A stretch of DNA of 64,000 nt from an uncultured Bacteroidales bacterium (lineage in GTDB: Bacteria > Bacteroidota > Bacteroidia > Bacteroidales > UBA932): positions 62,001 to 126,000 of the forward strand of contig ONQC01000004.1 in the NCBI GenBank assembly GCA_900319855.1, written 5' to 3'. Each line of letters starts with the position of its first letter. Position 1 is the stretch's first letter. Under the pieces are notes generated by a model that saw only the letters and a program-made list of their open reading frames with translations, had not been told where the DNA came from and ran no database searches. The translations under genes and the position numbers were made by a program. Of this stretch, positions 1-9,174 are shown piece after piece.

Positions 1-193
1 GGACGTCCTGATCGTCCATGGCACGAACGACCAGCTGGTCAAGCCGGAATACTCCGCCCTGGCGACCAACGTCTACGCCAAGAGCGAGCTGCACCTGATC
101 TTCGGTGCCGGCCACGGTTTCCATCAGCCCGAACAGCAACAGCTCTACAGCCAGTACGTCCGCGACTTCCTGAAACGGATGCTCGCCGAATAA
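1..193 (+). CDS. alpha/beta hydrolase, C-terminal fragment
   Basis: The last 63 residues of a protein whose start lies left of the window. The reading frame begins at base 2 and ends at TAA 191-193. It contains HGTND, the usual acid-residue loop of alpha/beta hydrolases, and GAGHGF, the usual catalytic histidine loop, spaced as in prolyl-oligopeptidase (S9), S33 or dienelactone-hydrolase-like enzymes. The nucleophile region is not in the window, so substrate and exact family cannot be told. It converges on the minus-strand GH20-like gene with only 2 bp between the stop codons. Confidence 0.75.
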   Translation, partial: DVLIVHGTNDQLVKPEYSALATNVYAKSELHLIFGAGHGFHQPEQQQLYSQYVRDFLKRMLAE

Positions 194-195
194 CG

Positions 196-1305
196 TTATT
201 CCAGTCCCCGGAAAAGGGTAAGGACTTCTTTCAGAGCCTGGGCATCCCCGCTGCGGGTATCGCCGTCTTTTCCTTGTTTGAGGGCCTCATAGCGGCGCAG
301 GAAGGCGCCGCAACCGGACCAGATGGTGTGGATATAGCCTTGGAGGCGTTCCGCCGTCCTGGGGGCGCTTTGCTGGCGGAAACGGATCATGTCTCGGGCC
401 TGCAGGACGGAGGTCTCGGGATTGCGGTAGCCGCAGGCGGCGACGCTCAGCCCCTTCGTGGCGAAATAGACGGCCGTCAGGTCGGCACGCTCATAGTGCC
501 AGTCGCAGATGAAGACGTCTTTCGGAATCATGTCGATGGCCCGCCAGGTCTGGTTGTAGCTGGCCTCCCATTCACCCAGACCGGTGGTATAGCCGTCCAG
601 CAGGCGGTCGCCCCAGATCATCAATTGCCGGCCGGATTCGGCCAGGTGGTTCTGCAGCCGGGTGACTTCACCGGCGAAAAGTTCGGCTTTGTCTTTCCCG
701 TGGCAGCGGGGACATTCGTCTTCGCCCAGGTAGAACACTTCGTCCATCCCGGCGTGGAAGGCGTCGGTTTCAAATACCTCGCAAATCTCGTCGATCAGGG
801 CGAAAACCACTTTGTGTACGTCCGGATGCAGGGGACAGTAGCTCTTGCAGTACAGGCGGTAGGGGTTGGGCCAGCTGCCGTAATGTTCCTCGGTCTTGAC
901 GGACGGAGTCTCGTCGAACTGCGGATACTCCCGGAGCAAGGCGTAGGTCTGCTTGGCCCAGGACTGGTGACCCAGCAGGTTGATCTGCGGGGCGATGCGG
1001 ATCCCGTGGCGGCGGCAGGCCGCAACGATTCTCTTGACATCTTCCCGGGTCAGCGGGTTCGGGTCCCGGAGTTCCGGGTGTGACTCGTAGGCATAGTTCC
1101 AGTCGATCCGCAGGATCAGCAGGTTGACATGGGCGGGAGCGAGGTCCTGCTCGATGAAGCGGAGGAAGGCATCCAGATCGGTCTGTCTCGGCGCTTCGAT
1201 GGCCAGACCCCGGACGGGAAGGGCTTTGTCACGAGGCTCCTGGGCTTGCGCCAAGGAGGAGAGCATCGTCAGCAGGATGCTCAGGAAGAGGAAGATTCGT
1301 TTCAT
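196..1305 (-). CDS. secreted GH20-like beta-N-acetylhexosaminidase
   Basis: A 369-aa protein with a Sec signal peptide (about residues 1-22, cleavage after AQA). The body reads as one TIM barrel of the GH20 hexosaminidase type. The segment HAGMDEVF at 184-191 carries the adjacent Asp-Glu pair (D188, E189) that GH20 enzymes use for substrate-assisted catalysis, and a WGDR segment follows further along. It is much shorter than the other GH20 in this window (674 aa) and has no GH20b N-terminal domain. It is the last gene of the minus-strand chitin-type operon, 26 bp after the GH18 gene. The likely role is removal of terminal GlcNAc (or GalNAc) in the periplasm or outside the cell. Substrate is inferred from context. 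Confidence 0.75.
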   Translation of the reverse strand: MKRIFLFLSILLTMLSSLAQAQEPRDKALPVRGLAIEAPRQTDLDAFLRFIEQDLAPAHVNLLILRIDWNYAYESHPELRDPNPLTREDVKRIVAACRRHGIRIAPQINLLGHQSWAKQTYALLREYPQFDETPSVKTEEHYGSWPNPYRLYCKSYCPLHPDVHKVVFALIDEICEVFETDAFHAGMDEVFYLGEDECPRCHGKDKAELFAGEVTRLQNHLAESGRQLMIWGDRLLDGYTTGLGEWEASYNQTWRAIDMIPKDVFICDWHYERADLTAVYFATKGLSVAACGYRNPETSVLQARDMIRFRQQSAPRTAERLQGYIHTIWSGCGAFLRRYEALKQGKDGDTRSGDAQALKEVLTLFRGLE

Positions 1306-1331
1306 ATCGGTTGTCAGTTATTGTTTTCCTA

Positions 1332-2573
1332 TTATTTGCCGCGGAGCCCTTCGAAGACGGCGTGGCGGAGGGTGCCGGAGGCTTCATCCTCTCGGTATTC
1401 CCAGCCGAAGGCGCCGAGCAGGCCTTTCTGTTTGACGAATTTAATCTTTTCTGCGATGGATTCCAAATCTTCGTAGCTGGCGTACATTTTTCCGCTCGCA
1501 TCGCCGAGGTAGGGGACCTTCCCGGTCTTGTCCCAGTAGCGGATGTTATAGCCCTTGACGCTGTGCTCGTTGCCCTTGTCGTCCGTCCAGACTCCTTTTT
1601 CGAGGATGTTCTTGATCCGGTGGAACTGGACGGAAGAAGGGTAAACCTCTCCGTCGCCGTGGCCGTAGTAAGCCATGCCGTAGTTCATCCGGTCTACGGG
1701 AACGCCCTTGCCGATATAGATGTCGATGCTCTCCGCGCCGCCGCGGCTGTTCTGGAAGGACTTGTACAGCGGGGAGTTGTGCTTGGAGGGCGGATCGCCC
1801 ATGGAGTAGGTCATGATGTTGAGGTAGTCGACGTATTCCAGGGCCGCCTTGTGGTCCATGTACTTTCCGCTGTCGGAGGCGGCATAGGAGATCAGCCGGT
1901 CCTTTCCGAGGGTCTCGCGGAGTTCCTTGACCAGGAGGGTGAAATTCTTGGTGTCATCGACATGGTAGCCGTTGACATAGGCGCCGCCGTCGCTCTTGGC
2001 CCCGTAGGTGGGGTATTCCCAGTCCAGGTCGACCCCGTCGATGCCGTAGTCCACACAGGCCTTCAGGACGTTGTCGCAGAAGGCTTTGCGCTTGGCCGGA
2101 TCCCGGGCCATCATGGAAAAGCCGTCGGCATTCTTGCCCCAGCCGCCGACCATCAGCAGGATCTTCAGCTCCGGATAATTCTTTTTGTACCCGGCCAGTT
2201 TCTTGAGGTATTCCGGTTTGGCGATTTCCAGCCCGGTGCCGTTCTTCTTGTCGACGAAACGGCCGTGTCCGTAGTTGACATGGGTATAGTAGCGGATTTC
2301 CTTTTCGTCCGGGAATTCACTGGACGGGGTATATTCGGTCAGGTAGACGCAGACGATGGGCGTCTGCCCCAGACGGGCGAGTCGCTCCTTCTCTTTCTGG
2401 GAAGGGTCTTCGTTGCTGCCGCCGGAGCCGCCAGAGCCTGTTCCGCCCGAGGATCCACTCCCGTCGTCCACTTTCTTCGGCGGATCGACCGTAATGCCCT
2501 CAACGGTACCGTTGCAGCCGGAAAGGAACAACCCCAGTATCAAACAAAGTGCTGGAAGCCAGTGGGTTTTCAT
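1332..2573 (-). CDS. GH18 chitinase-like lipoprotein
   Basis: A 413-aa protein with an SPII signal peptide ending LSGC (Cys20), so probably a surface or periplasmic lipoprotein. A Gly/Ser-rich linker (38-53) precedes a GH18 barrel. The family signature DGVDLDWE lies at 179-186, with E186 the catalytic acid. MVGGW at 141-145 is the conserved strand-3 motif. GH18 enzymes cleave beta-1,4 bonds between GlcNAc units (chitin, or the chitobiose core of N-glycans for the endo-glycosidase branch). A paralogue sits at 16961-18184 in the same operon with the same overall plan. Chitinase activity is favoured because GH20, an exo-glucosaminidase-like GH2 and a ROK kinase are nearby, but an ENGase-like activity is not excluded. 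Confidence 0.87.
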   Translation of the reverse strand: MKTHWLPALCLILGLFLSGCNGTVEGITVDPPKKVDDGSGSSGGTGSGGSGGSNEDPSQKEKERLARLGQTPIVCVYLTEYTPSSEFPDEKEIRYYTHVNYGHGRFVDKKNGTGLEIAKPEYLKKLAGYKKNYPELKILLMVGGWGKNADGFSMMARDPAKRKAFCDNVLKACVDYGIDGVDLDWEYPTYGAKSDGGAYVNGYHVDDTKNFTLLVKELRETLGKDRLISYAASDSGKYMDHKAALEYVDYLNIMTYSMGDPPSKHNSPLYKSFQNSRGGAESIDIYIGKGVPVDRMNYGMAYYGHGDGEVYPSSVQFHRIKNILEKGVWTDDKGNEHSVKGYNIRYWDKTGKVPYLGDASGKMYASYEDLESIAEKIKFVKQKGLLGAFGWEYREDEASGTLRHAVFEGLRGK

Positions 2574-2590
2574 GGTTTTGAAATCAATAA

Positions 2591-2624
2591 TCCGGGAGGG
2601 CTGCAGGGAAGCGGCCCTCCCGGA
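2591..2624 (-). terminator. strong hairpin 18 nt upstream of the GH18 gene
   Basis: TCCGGGAGGGC at 2591-2601 pairs with GCCCTCCCGGA at 2614-2624, an 11-bp GC-rich stem with a 12-nt loop. On the minus strand it is followed by a moderately T-rich stretch. It lies inside the operon, between the FISUMP lipoprotein stop and the GH18 start, so it is either a partial terminator or an mRNA-stabilising or processing hairpin that sets the level of the last two genes. Confidence 0.55.
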
Positions 2625-2647
2625 CGTTCAACAAATAACACAGTAGC

Positions 2648-4447
2648 CTATTCTTTCACGCAGCGGACGTAGCCGGCGCGCGCCTTAGGGGATTCTTTGA
2701 GTTTGGCCGAACTGCCGTAGCGGACATCCGATCCGTAGGCAACGCCATCGGAGGAGGCATAGGCCGTCCAGTAGAGGCAGCGGTCGTAGACGTGGGTGAA
2801 ACCGCCCACGTCATAGTCGTCCCGGTAGCCGGCCAGCGGGAAGACGGCGGCGGGATTGCCGATGGTGAACCAGCCGGCGGCGGTGTTGCCGTTCCAGCCT
2901 TCCGCCTTGGTCAGGTCGCTGCCCCAGAAGGGCTTGCTGCCGTCGCGTTTCGGGACGCGGTAACCGGCGGGGCACGGGTCGTACATGGCCTTGTCGTCGT
3001 TGGACCAGAGGGTATTGTCCGCCGGCTTGAGCCAGCCGAGGTTGTTCATGTGCCCCAGCAGGGTCGGGTTGGCGATGGATTCCTCGAGGCTGATCTGGCC
3101 GGGCGCCACTTCGGCGACCTGGCCGGCCACGGTGGCGGGCTTGCTGCTCTTGTAGGCCTGCGGACCCGGGAACGGATCCTTGTGGCCCCACTGGTAGCTC
3201 AGGCCGAAGGTTTCCGGTGCGAGCGGGTCGGTACCGGCGGTGGCCGGAAGCAGGGCGCCTAGGTTGCGGTCCATCGCTTCGGCCCCGAAGATGTCGCCAT
3301 AGGAAGAAGTGGTAATCGCGGTCTGCGGGACCCAGATATGCCAGCTCCAGAGGGCCTTGCCCGCCTCGTCGAGGGCGGCCAGGACGGCGTTGCCCGGACG
3401 GAGGGTTTCCGGGGTATGGAAGATCATGTAGTCTTCAGCGTAGGATACGGAAGTGACGACGGAGTGCTCCGTGACCTCCTCGGCATTGTTCCAGGTCTCC
3501 CAGAGGATGACGGCGCTGTCGACGTCTTCCACATAGGAGGCCGTGTTGTTGCCCTTGACGGCCTTGAACTTGTAGACACCCGGTGCGGTCACGATGTAGC
3601 AGTTGGCGTTGCCGTCCTTGTCGATGTCCAGGATGTCGTCGGAGAACGGGTCGTCATAGTCGTCCAGTTCGTCCGTGATGTCGCCCAGGTCGGTGACCTG
3701 GCCGCGGACCAGTTCCTGCGCATCGGTGATTTTCAGGATCTTGACGGCCTTCCCGGCTTTCTTGAATTTCAGGGTGAGCCCGTGCGGGAATTCCGTTCCC
3801 TCCGGCAGGTAGACAAAGGTCGTCCCGTCAACGGGACCGGACACGGTCAGCAGGGCGTTCCCCTTGTACTGGGCGTAGTTCTGCTCTTTGTCGGTGACCT
3901 TGACCTGGAGGAACTCATAGCCGACGGCTTCTTTCTTGTTGCCGCTGAGTTCGTATTCATCCATGCCTTCCGCGGTGAAGGAAAGGATGCTGCCGACCGG
4001 CTGGAAACGGAAGCTGTCGCCGTCGTTGCAGGCCGCCAGCAGGGGACGGTTGGTCCCGTTGAACTTGCTGTAGAAGAAGCAGTGGCGCAGGTTGTCGACC
4101 GCTTCGGCCGGCCATGCGGCGTACAAGCTGCTGCCACAGTCCTCACGGACATAGGGCTTGAGGCCTTCGACCAGCAGGGTGGCCGTCTTGCCGTCTGAGG
4201 AAATGTCCCCGGCGGAAAGGGTGACGGTCACCTGGTCGGCGGCGTATTCGCCATGGACCACGATCTTGTCTCCGGCGGTCCAGGCTGTCTTGCCGGGAGC
4301 ATCGGAAGGAAGTACGAAACTGAGCGTCTTGGAGACGGTTTCCTCCTCCTGCGGCCCGACCGGGTCCGGGTCGTCCCCGCCTTTGCGGCAGGAGACGACC
4401 AGGGCGGCCGTACAGAAAAGGAGTGCAAAGATATGGATGCGTTTCAT
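2648..4447 (-). CDS. surface lipoprotein with FISUMP-type C-terminal domain
   Basis: A 599-aa protein with a lipobox ending VVSC (Cys20) followed by an acidic linker. The N-terminal half is beta-rich and resembles the fimbrillin-like or Ig-like repeats of Bacteroidales surface proteins. The C-terminal third has the Fibrobacter succinogenes major paralogous (FISUMP) pattern: AMDRNLGA, then YQWGHKDPFPGP, then YDPCPAGYRVP, then repeated YW and Gly motifs, ending in VRCVKE. FISUMP domains are found on surface proteins and are thought to take part in adhesion or glycan binding; no catalytic role is known. It sits between the BACON lipoproteins and the GH18 gene, so a surface glycan-binding accessory role fits. 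The N-terminal assignment is weak. Confidence 0.75.
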   Translation of the reverse strand: MKRIHIFALLFCTAALVVSCRKGGDDPDPVGPQEEETVSKTLSFVLPSDAPGKTAWTAGDKIVVHGEYAADQVTVTLSAGDISSDGKTATLLVEGLKPYVREDCGSSLYAAWPAEAVDNLRHCFFYSKFNGTNRPLLAACNDGDSFRFQPVGSILSFTAEGMDEYELSGNKKEAVGYEFLQVKVTDKEQNYAQYKGNALLTVSGPVDGTTFVYLPEGTEFPHGLTLKFKKAGKAVKILKITDAQELVRGQVTDLGDITDELDDYDDPFSDDILDIDKDGNANCYIVTAPGVYKFKAVKGNNTASYVEDVDSAVILWETWNNAEEVTEHSVVTSVSYAEDYMIFHTPETLRPGNAVLAALDEAGKALWSWHIWVPQTAITTSSYGDIFGAEAMDRNLGALLPATAGTDPLAPETFGLSYQWGHKDPFPGPQAYKSSKPATVAGQVAEVAPGQISLEESIANPTLLGHMNNLGWLKPADNTLWSNDDKAMYDPCPAGYRVPKRDGSKPFWGSDLTKAEGWNGNTAAGWFTIGNPAAVFPLAGYRDDYDVGGFTHVYDRCLYWTAYASSDGVAYGSDVRYGSSAKLKESPKARAGYVRCVKE

Positions 4448-4465
4448 CTTTTCGTCGTTTAAGAG

Positions 4466-5965
4466 TTATTCATCCCAGTTCATCGGGGGTGTGTATTCGT
4501 ACCATTCGAGGACCGCGCTGCCGGTCTCCACGCCGAGGTACATGTTCACGGACTTGCCCCAGAGGACGTACGGCATGACTGCAGGGCTGGAGTCGAAGCT
4601 GGTGAATTCCACCCCGTCCAGCAGGAGGGTAACGTGGCAGTACTGGCTGCCGCTCGGATCGAACTTGTAGGTCATCTCATGCGGTACGGACGGGTCGAAC
4701 GTGGTATTGACCATGCCCGGATCAGCACCGGAGCCCTTGTTCACGGAGACGGCGGTCTTGCCGGAGGCGGCGTTGAGGTTGTACTTGATTTCCTCGCCGT
4801 CGCTGTAGCAGAACCACAGACGGATCAGGGCGTCGGCGGAGATGTTGCTCCAGCGGAAGGTGTAGGAACCGAAGGCCATGCTGCCGTTGTTGAGTCGGGC
4901 GTAGCCCGGGAAGAGCATGCCCACGCCGGCGGTGTAGACCGGGGTGTTGGTCTTGTCGGACTTCCACTTGCTCATTTCGTCGTTGTCCATCATGACGCGG
5001 ACCGGGTTGATCTTGTAGGCCTGCTTGAGGGTGATGATCCGTTCGGCGGTGAAGGCCTCCGGATCGTCGGAGACGGTCTTGAGAATGATGCCCGCGCTGC
5101 GGAGCTGGTCGCCGGTGTTCTCCTTCAGGGTGATGCGGATGACGCCGTCGCCGTCGTGGTCCGGGTTCTCGATGGTGTACCAGGTGTCGTTCTCATTGTC
5201 CTTGACGGCCTTCCATTCCGCGTTGGAACTGACTCTCAGCTCGGCGGACGGCTGGTCATAGCCGGCGCGGATTTCGAGGGTCTCCGGATCCAGCAGGACA
5301 CCGTCCTGGGTGAAGTTGACCGTGGCCATCAGCACGTTGTGGCGGTCATAGACCTCCATGGCGGCATACCGCATTTCGCCCGGATTCTCCTTGGCGAACA
5401 GGGTGATGACTCCGTCGAGCGTGCCGGTGGCGCCTTCCTCGATGCTGAGCCAGCTGTCGCCCTCGGTGACGGCAGCGCTCCAGTCCTGGTTGGCCTCGAT
5501 ATGGATTTCGACCTCGCCACCATCCTTTTCGATTTCAACGGCTTCTTCCGCGACGGTCAGGTAGGCGATGCCCTTCTGCTTGATGGTCACGGTCTTGCCA
5601 TGCCAGGTTTCGGTGCGGATGTCGATGTAGTCGATCCGGTCGTCGAGCTCGGTATTGTCATAATACTGGACGCGGAGGGTGGTCTTCTCTCCCTTGCCGA
5701 CGCGGACCATGTCCGGATCGGAACCTTCACCTTCCTCGGTCTCGATGATGCACCAGTCGGGATGGCGGCTGGTGACCGTCCAGGGATCGGTGGACGTAAC
5801 CGTGATCGAGAACGCCCGGGCATTGACGGCGTCCAGCTCATAGCTGTCCTCGACCCGGTAGCGCAGGTCGACCATGGTCCCCGGCTTTTCTTCCTTCTCC
5901 TTGCAGCCCTGCAGCCCCGGGAGCAGGGCTGCTGCTGCCAAGAGTATGTAAATCAATTTTTTCAT
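4466..5965 (-). CDS. BACON-domain surface glycan-binding lipoprotein (second copy)
   Basis: A 499-aa protein with a lipobox ending LQGC (Cys21). Three BACON-like Ig repeats follow, at roughly 32-130, 131-220 and 221-320. Each has the W-x(n)-W spacing after a short Asn/Asp-Trp turn (DPWTV, NQDWSA, NAEWKA) and ends in a TIKQKG-, FTQDG- or LKQAY-type strand. The C-terminal 170 residues are beta-rich and aromatic and resemble a carbohydrate-binding module, but I cannot assign a family. It follows a paralogue of the same plan by 14 bp. In SusCD loci such proteins take the SusE/SusF place, holding polysaccharide at the surface. Confidence 0.8.
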   Translation of the reverse strand: MKKLIYILLAAAALLPGLQGCKEKEEKPGTMVDLRYRVEDSYELDAVNARAFSITVTSTDPWTVTSRHPDWCIIETEEGEGSDPDMVRVGKGEKTTLRVQYYDNTELDDRIDYIDIRTETWHGKTVTIKQKGIAYLTVAEEAVEIEKDGGEVEIHIEANQDWSAAVTEGDSWLSIEEGATGTLDGVITLFAKENPGEMRYAAMEVYDRHNVLMATVNFTQDGVLLDPETLEIRAGYDQPSAELRVSSNAEWKAVKDNENDTWYTIENPDHDGDGVIRITLKENTGDQLRSAGIILKTVSDDPEAFTAERIITLKQAYKINPVRVMMDNDEMSKWKSDKTNTPVYTAGVGMLFPGYARLNNGSMAFGSYTFRWSNISADALIRLWFCYSDGEEIKYNLNAASGKTAVSVNKGSGADPGMVNTTFDPSVPHEMTYKFDPSGSQYCHVTLLLDGVEFTSFDSSPAVMPYVLWGKSVNMYLGVETGSAVLEWYEYTPPMNWDE

Positions 5966-5979
5966 GGCTGTGGGGAAGT

Positions 5980-7455
5980 TTATTCTTCGTGCGCAATCAT
6001 GTCACAGGACTTGACGATGTACCAGGTGTCGTCGCTGGTGGTATTGTAGAAACCGAACCAGTAGGCGCCCTCGGCGGTCGGATCGTCCTCGTAGACGGAA
6101 CGGAAGTTCAGGGTGGTGTTGATCTCGCCGTTGATCCAGAAGTTGACCACATGCCACCAGACATTGTCGTAGCCCTCTTCGGGGGTGATCTCCGGAAGGA
6201 CTTCGAAGCGGTATTCGGTCATGGCGTTCAGGACATCCTGCGTAATGCCGGAGTGGTATTCGTTCTTGTAGGTGGACTTGCCGGAGTTGGGCAGGTTGCC
6301 GTCCTGGCGGACGCGCATGTTGCCGCCGAGCGAGAGCTGGTTGTAGATGTTGCAGCCGCTGGCGGCCGTAACCGCCCAGAGTTCGGCTTTCTCACCGAAA
6401 TGGACCTCTCCGAACTTGAGCGTCATGGTCGCATAGCGGTAGTTGTCCAGCGTGGTCACCTTCGACTTGGCACCGCTGCTGATCTTGATGGAGCCGTCCT
6501 CGAGCACCTCGTAGTTGCCTTCGAACTTGAAGTTGATGGCCTGGGTGATCTCGACCTCGGACTTGATGTCGCCGTAGGCGGAAGAGGTCGGGAGGAGGGT
6601 GATGGTCGTAGTCTTCGGTGCGAAGGCGTTGTTCCAGGGGGCGGAGACCTTGATCATGCCGTCTGCGGTCTTCTCGGCGGTGAACCAGTCGTTGCTGGAT
6701 TCGACCTTCCAGTCGATGGTGGCGTCCACCCCGATGAGAAGTTCGCCGCCCTTGCGGTCGATGGTCGGATCCTCGACCGGCAGGATGTCCAGGGACATGC
6801 CTTTCTGGGTGACTTCGAAGGTCTCGGTGTCCTCGCCCGCGGTCACGGTGACGGTCGCCTTGCGCGCGATGGAGGTATTCTCGGTTGCGGTGGCCTCGAG
6901 GGTCATCACGGAGCCGTCACCCATGCCGGAAGTCTCGCTGAGGGTCAGCCACTGCTCGCTGGAGCGGGCCTCCCAGGCGATGTTGGTCTCGATGGTGAAG
7001 GGGAGGGTGCCGCCGGCCGCGGCGAATTGGTCGTCCACGGGCTGGACATAGAGTTTGCCCGCCCGGTTCTGGGTAATGATAATCGTATAGGCGGCCTCGG
7101 TGTTCTCGCCGGTGAGGGTCAGCGTGACGCTGCGGTCTTCAAGGGTCGTGTTCTCGACGGCGGTGACGCTGATGTCGGCGCTCAGACTGGAGACCGAACT
7201 GGAAGCCGGGCTGACGGCGAGCCAGTCGGCATTGTCGGAGCGGGAGATGGTCCACGGCGTGGTGGAGGCCACCTTGAAGGAAACGGCCTGCGGGTTGGTC
7301 GCCGAAATCGTGTACGATTCCAGCGCGTCGCATTCCAGCCGGATGGAGGCGGCCTCCTTTTCAGGGGTCATCTGCGTGTCGATCTGGAACTGCTGGCAAG
7401 CGGCAAGGGCCAGCAGGAAGGACAGGCAAGCTGCGGATTTGAATATGGTTTTCAT
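5980..7455 (-). CDS. BACON-domain surface glycan-binding lipoprotein (first copy)
   Basis: A 491-aa protein counted from the ATG at 7453-7455. A longer frame opens at 7491, but that start would overlap the SusD stop and would place 12 charged residues before the signal peptide. The lipobox is LAAC (Cys20). Three BACON-like repeats follow (about 30-125, 126-210 and 211-300), with TTPWTI, NIAWEA and TIDWKV turns and terminal ITQN, VTQKG and ITQAI strands. The C-terminal 190 residues are rich in Trp and Tyr, suggesting a carbohydrate-binding module. It is encoded directly after SusD2, the usual place of SusE-like or surface glycan-binding proteins. Confidence 0.8.
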   Translation of the reverse strand: MKTIFKSAACLSFLLALAACQQFQIDTQMTPEKEAASIRLECDALESYTISATNPQAVSFKVASTTPWTISRSDNADWLAVSPASSSVSSLSADISVTAVENTTLEDRSVTLTLTGENTEAAYTIIITQNRAGKLYVQPVDDQFAAAGGTLPFTIETNIAWEARSSEQWLTLSETSGMGDGSVMTLEATATENTSIARKATVTVTAGEDTETFEVTQKGMSLDILPVEDPTIDRKGGELLIGVDATIDWKVESSNDWFTAEKTADGMIKVSAPWNNAFAPKTTTITLLPTSSAYGDIKSEVEITQAINFKFEGNYEVLEDGSIKISSGAKSKVTTLDNYRYATMTLKFGEVHFGEKAELWAVTAASGCNIYNQLSLGGNMRVRQDGNLPNSGKSTYKNEYHSGITQDVLNAMTEYRFEVLPEITPEEGYDNVWWHVVNFWINGEINTTLNFRSVYEDDPTAEGAYWFGFYNTTSDDTWYIVKSCDMIAHEE

Positions 7456-7484
7456 ATAGCTGTTTATTTTATTCGGTTTGACTG

Positions 7485-9161
7485 CTACCATCCGGTATTC
7501 TGGGGATTGAGATTGGTATTGGCGAACAGCTCGGACTGCGGGATCGGATAGAGGTACATCTTGTCCGACCAGGTCCGGCGTTCTACCGTCATGCGGCTGT
7601 ATTCCAGCTTGCTGCCGGCCTTGGTGATGTGGACGCCGTCGATCTGGGACTGAGTGGAGCCCAGTTTCCAGCGGCGGACATCCCAGAAGCGGTGGTCTTC
7701 AAAGGCGAATTCCACGCGCCACTCGCGCTGGACGGCCTGCCGGAAGGCATCGGCCGAGGTCGCGGAGACATCGGGCATCCCGGCGTTGGCGCGGACCTGG
7801 TTGAGGGCGTCGGCCGCGCTCATGTGCAGGGTCCCGTCGGTCTGGGTCGGATTGCCGAAGTACTCATTGACGGCCTCAGCGTAGGCCAGCAGGAACTCCG
7901 CGTAACGGAAAACGATCCAGTGGTGCTTGTTCTGCACCTGGTTCTCCGGCGTGAAGCTGGTGGATTCCTGAATGTATTTGCGCAGGTAGTAGCCGGTCGG
8001 GGAACCCAGGTCGCTGCGGGTGGCGGAGTAGTCCGCGCCGCCTTCCCAGGTCTCGATGCTCGCACCCTTGAAGGCCATGCCGTTGGCCAGGACGGTGCGG
8101 GCGAAGCGCGGGTCTCGGCCCTCGTACGGGGTCGACAGGTCGAAGTCCGGATCATCGGTGGTCCAGCCGCTTGCGCCCAGGGTGATGTCATAGCCGCCGG
8201 CGGTCTGGAAAGCGTCTACCAGATTCTGGGTCGGGAAGGAACCGGCCATGGAAGTCCGGGCGCCTTCGGTGAAACGGAGCGGGAAGTTGTACCGCTCGAG
8301 GTTCTGGCTCTCGGAACGCATGATCAGGAAGATCACTTCGGTAGATTCGATGTTGTTGCAGACATCTCCCGGATCCAGCCGGTACAGGCCGGAATCGATG
8401 ATGGCCTGGGCCGCCTGGGCTGCCTTGAGCCATTTGGCCTTGTCGCCGGAAGGATTGTGCAGCGGGCTGGCGGCGTAAAGGAGCGCTTTGGCTTTCAGGG
8501 CCATGGCGAAGCCTTTGGTCACGCGGCCGTACTCGTTGTTGTACATGTTGGCGTACGTCGTGGGCAGGCCTTCGATACAGTCGTCGCACTCGGTCACGAT
8601 GAAGTCGATGACCTGGTCGAACGGGGTCTTTTCGATGCTGTTCGCCTCTTCGATGGAGAGCACCGTGGTCGGGACGGGGATGTCCCCGTATCGACGCGCC
8701 AGGTCGAACAGGTAGTAGGCGCGCAGGGCGCGGGCCTGGAACGGATAGTATTTCAGGTGCTCCTGCCAGTTGTCGTAGTTGCCGTCATAGCGGTATTTGC
8801 TCAGGTCGATGGTCTCGTAGGACGCGAGGAACTCGTTGGCGGCGCGAATGCCGTTGTAGAGGCTCCATTTGTCGTCAACCGTCGACAGGGCGGACCAGTT
8901 TCCGTTGTTGAACCGCTGCACGCTGGCATCCGGATCGGCGTATTCGGCGTCGTCGGACCCGCAGTCGCGCAGGGCGCTGCCGACATCGTAGATGTCCTTG
9001 TTCGGCATGTAGCCGTAGACATTGGTCAGCATGCTGCGGATGTTGCTGTAAGTAGCATACATGTCCTCCCGGGTATAGTTGCCGGAGGTCTCGTCGAAAT
9101 CCAGGAAGTTGCATCCTGCGAGCAGGAGGACGGCTGAAAGGAGATAAAGAATCTTTTTCAT
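7485..9161 (-). CDS. SusD/RagB-family starch-binding-like lipoprotein (SusD2)
   Basis: A 558-aa lipoprotein counted from the ATG at 9159-9161. The longer frame from 9230 begins inside the SusC2 coding region. The signal MKKILYLLSAVLLLAGC gives lipidated Cys17. Typical SusD features are an N-terminal helical tetratricopeptide-like region (residues about 70-300, containing RALRAYYLFDLARRYGDIP), and a C-terminal segment with QREWRVEFAFEDHRFWDVRRW and the final PIPQSEL...NPQNTGW, which marks nearly every SusD. SusD caps the SusC porin and binds the incoming oligosaccharide. The partner SusC gene immediately upstream carries a premature stop. Confidence 0.92.
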   Translation of the reverse strand: MKKILYLLSAVLLLAGCNFLDFDETSGNYTREDMYATYSNIRSMLTNVYGYMPNKDIYDVGSALRDCGSDDAEYADPDASVQRFNNGNWSALSTVDDKWSLYNGIRAANEFLASYETIDLSKYRYDGNYDNWQEHLKYYPFQARALRAYYLFDLARRYGDIPVPTTVLSIEEANSIEKTPFDQVIDFIVTECDDCIEGLPTTYANMYNNEYGRVTKGFAMALKAKALLYAASPLHNPSGDKAKWLKAAQAAQAIIDSGLYRLDPGDVCNNIESTEVIFLIMRSESQNLERYNFPLRFTEGARTSMAGSFPTQNLVDAFQTAGGYDITLGASGWTTDDPDFDLSTPYEGRDPRFARTVLANGMAFKGASIETWEGGADYSATRSDLGSPTGYYLRKYIQESTSFTPENQVQNKHHWIVFRYAEFLLAYAEAVNEYFGNPTQTDGTLHMSAADALNQVRANAGMPDVSATSADAFRQAVQREWRVEFAFEDHRFWDVRRWKLGSTQSQIDGVHITKAGSKLEYSRMTVERRTWSDKMYLYPIPQSELFANTNLNPQNTGW

Positions 9162-9174
9162 ATCATTTCCCGGT

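Noticed and set aside
4634..6049. Long open frames opposite the lipoprotein and SusCD genes (for example 4634-6049 and 5989-7551 on the plus strand)
   Set aside because: They are antisense shadows of GC-rich genes: valine/glycine-rich without domains, and the opposite strand encodes clear families.
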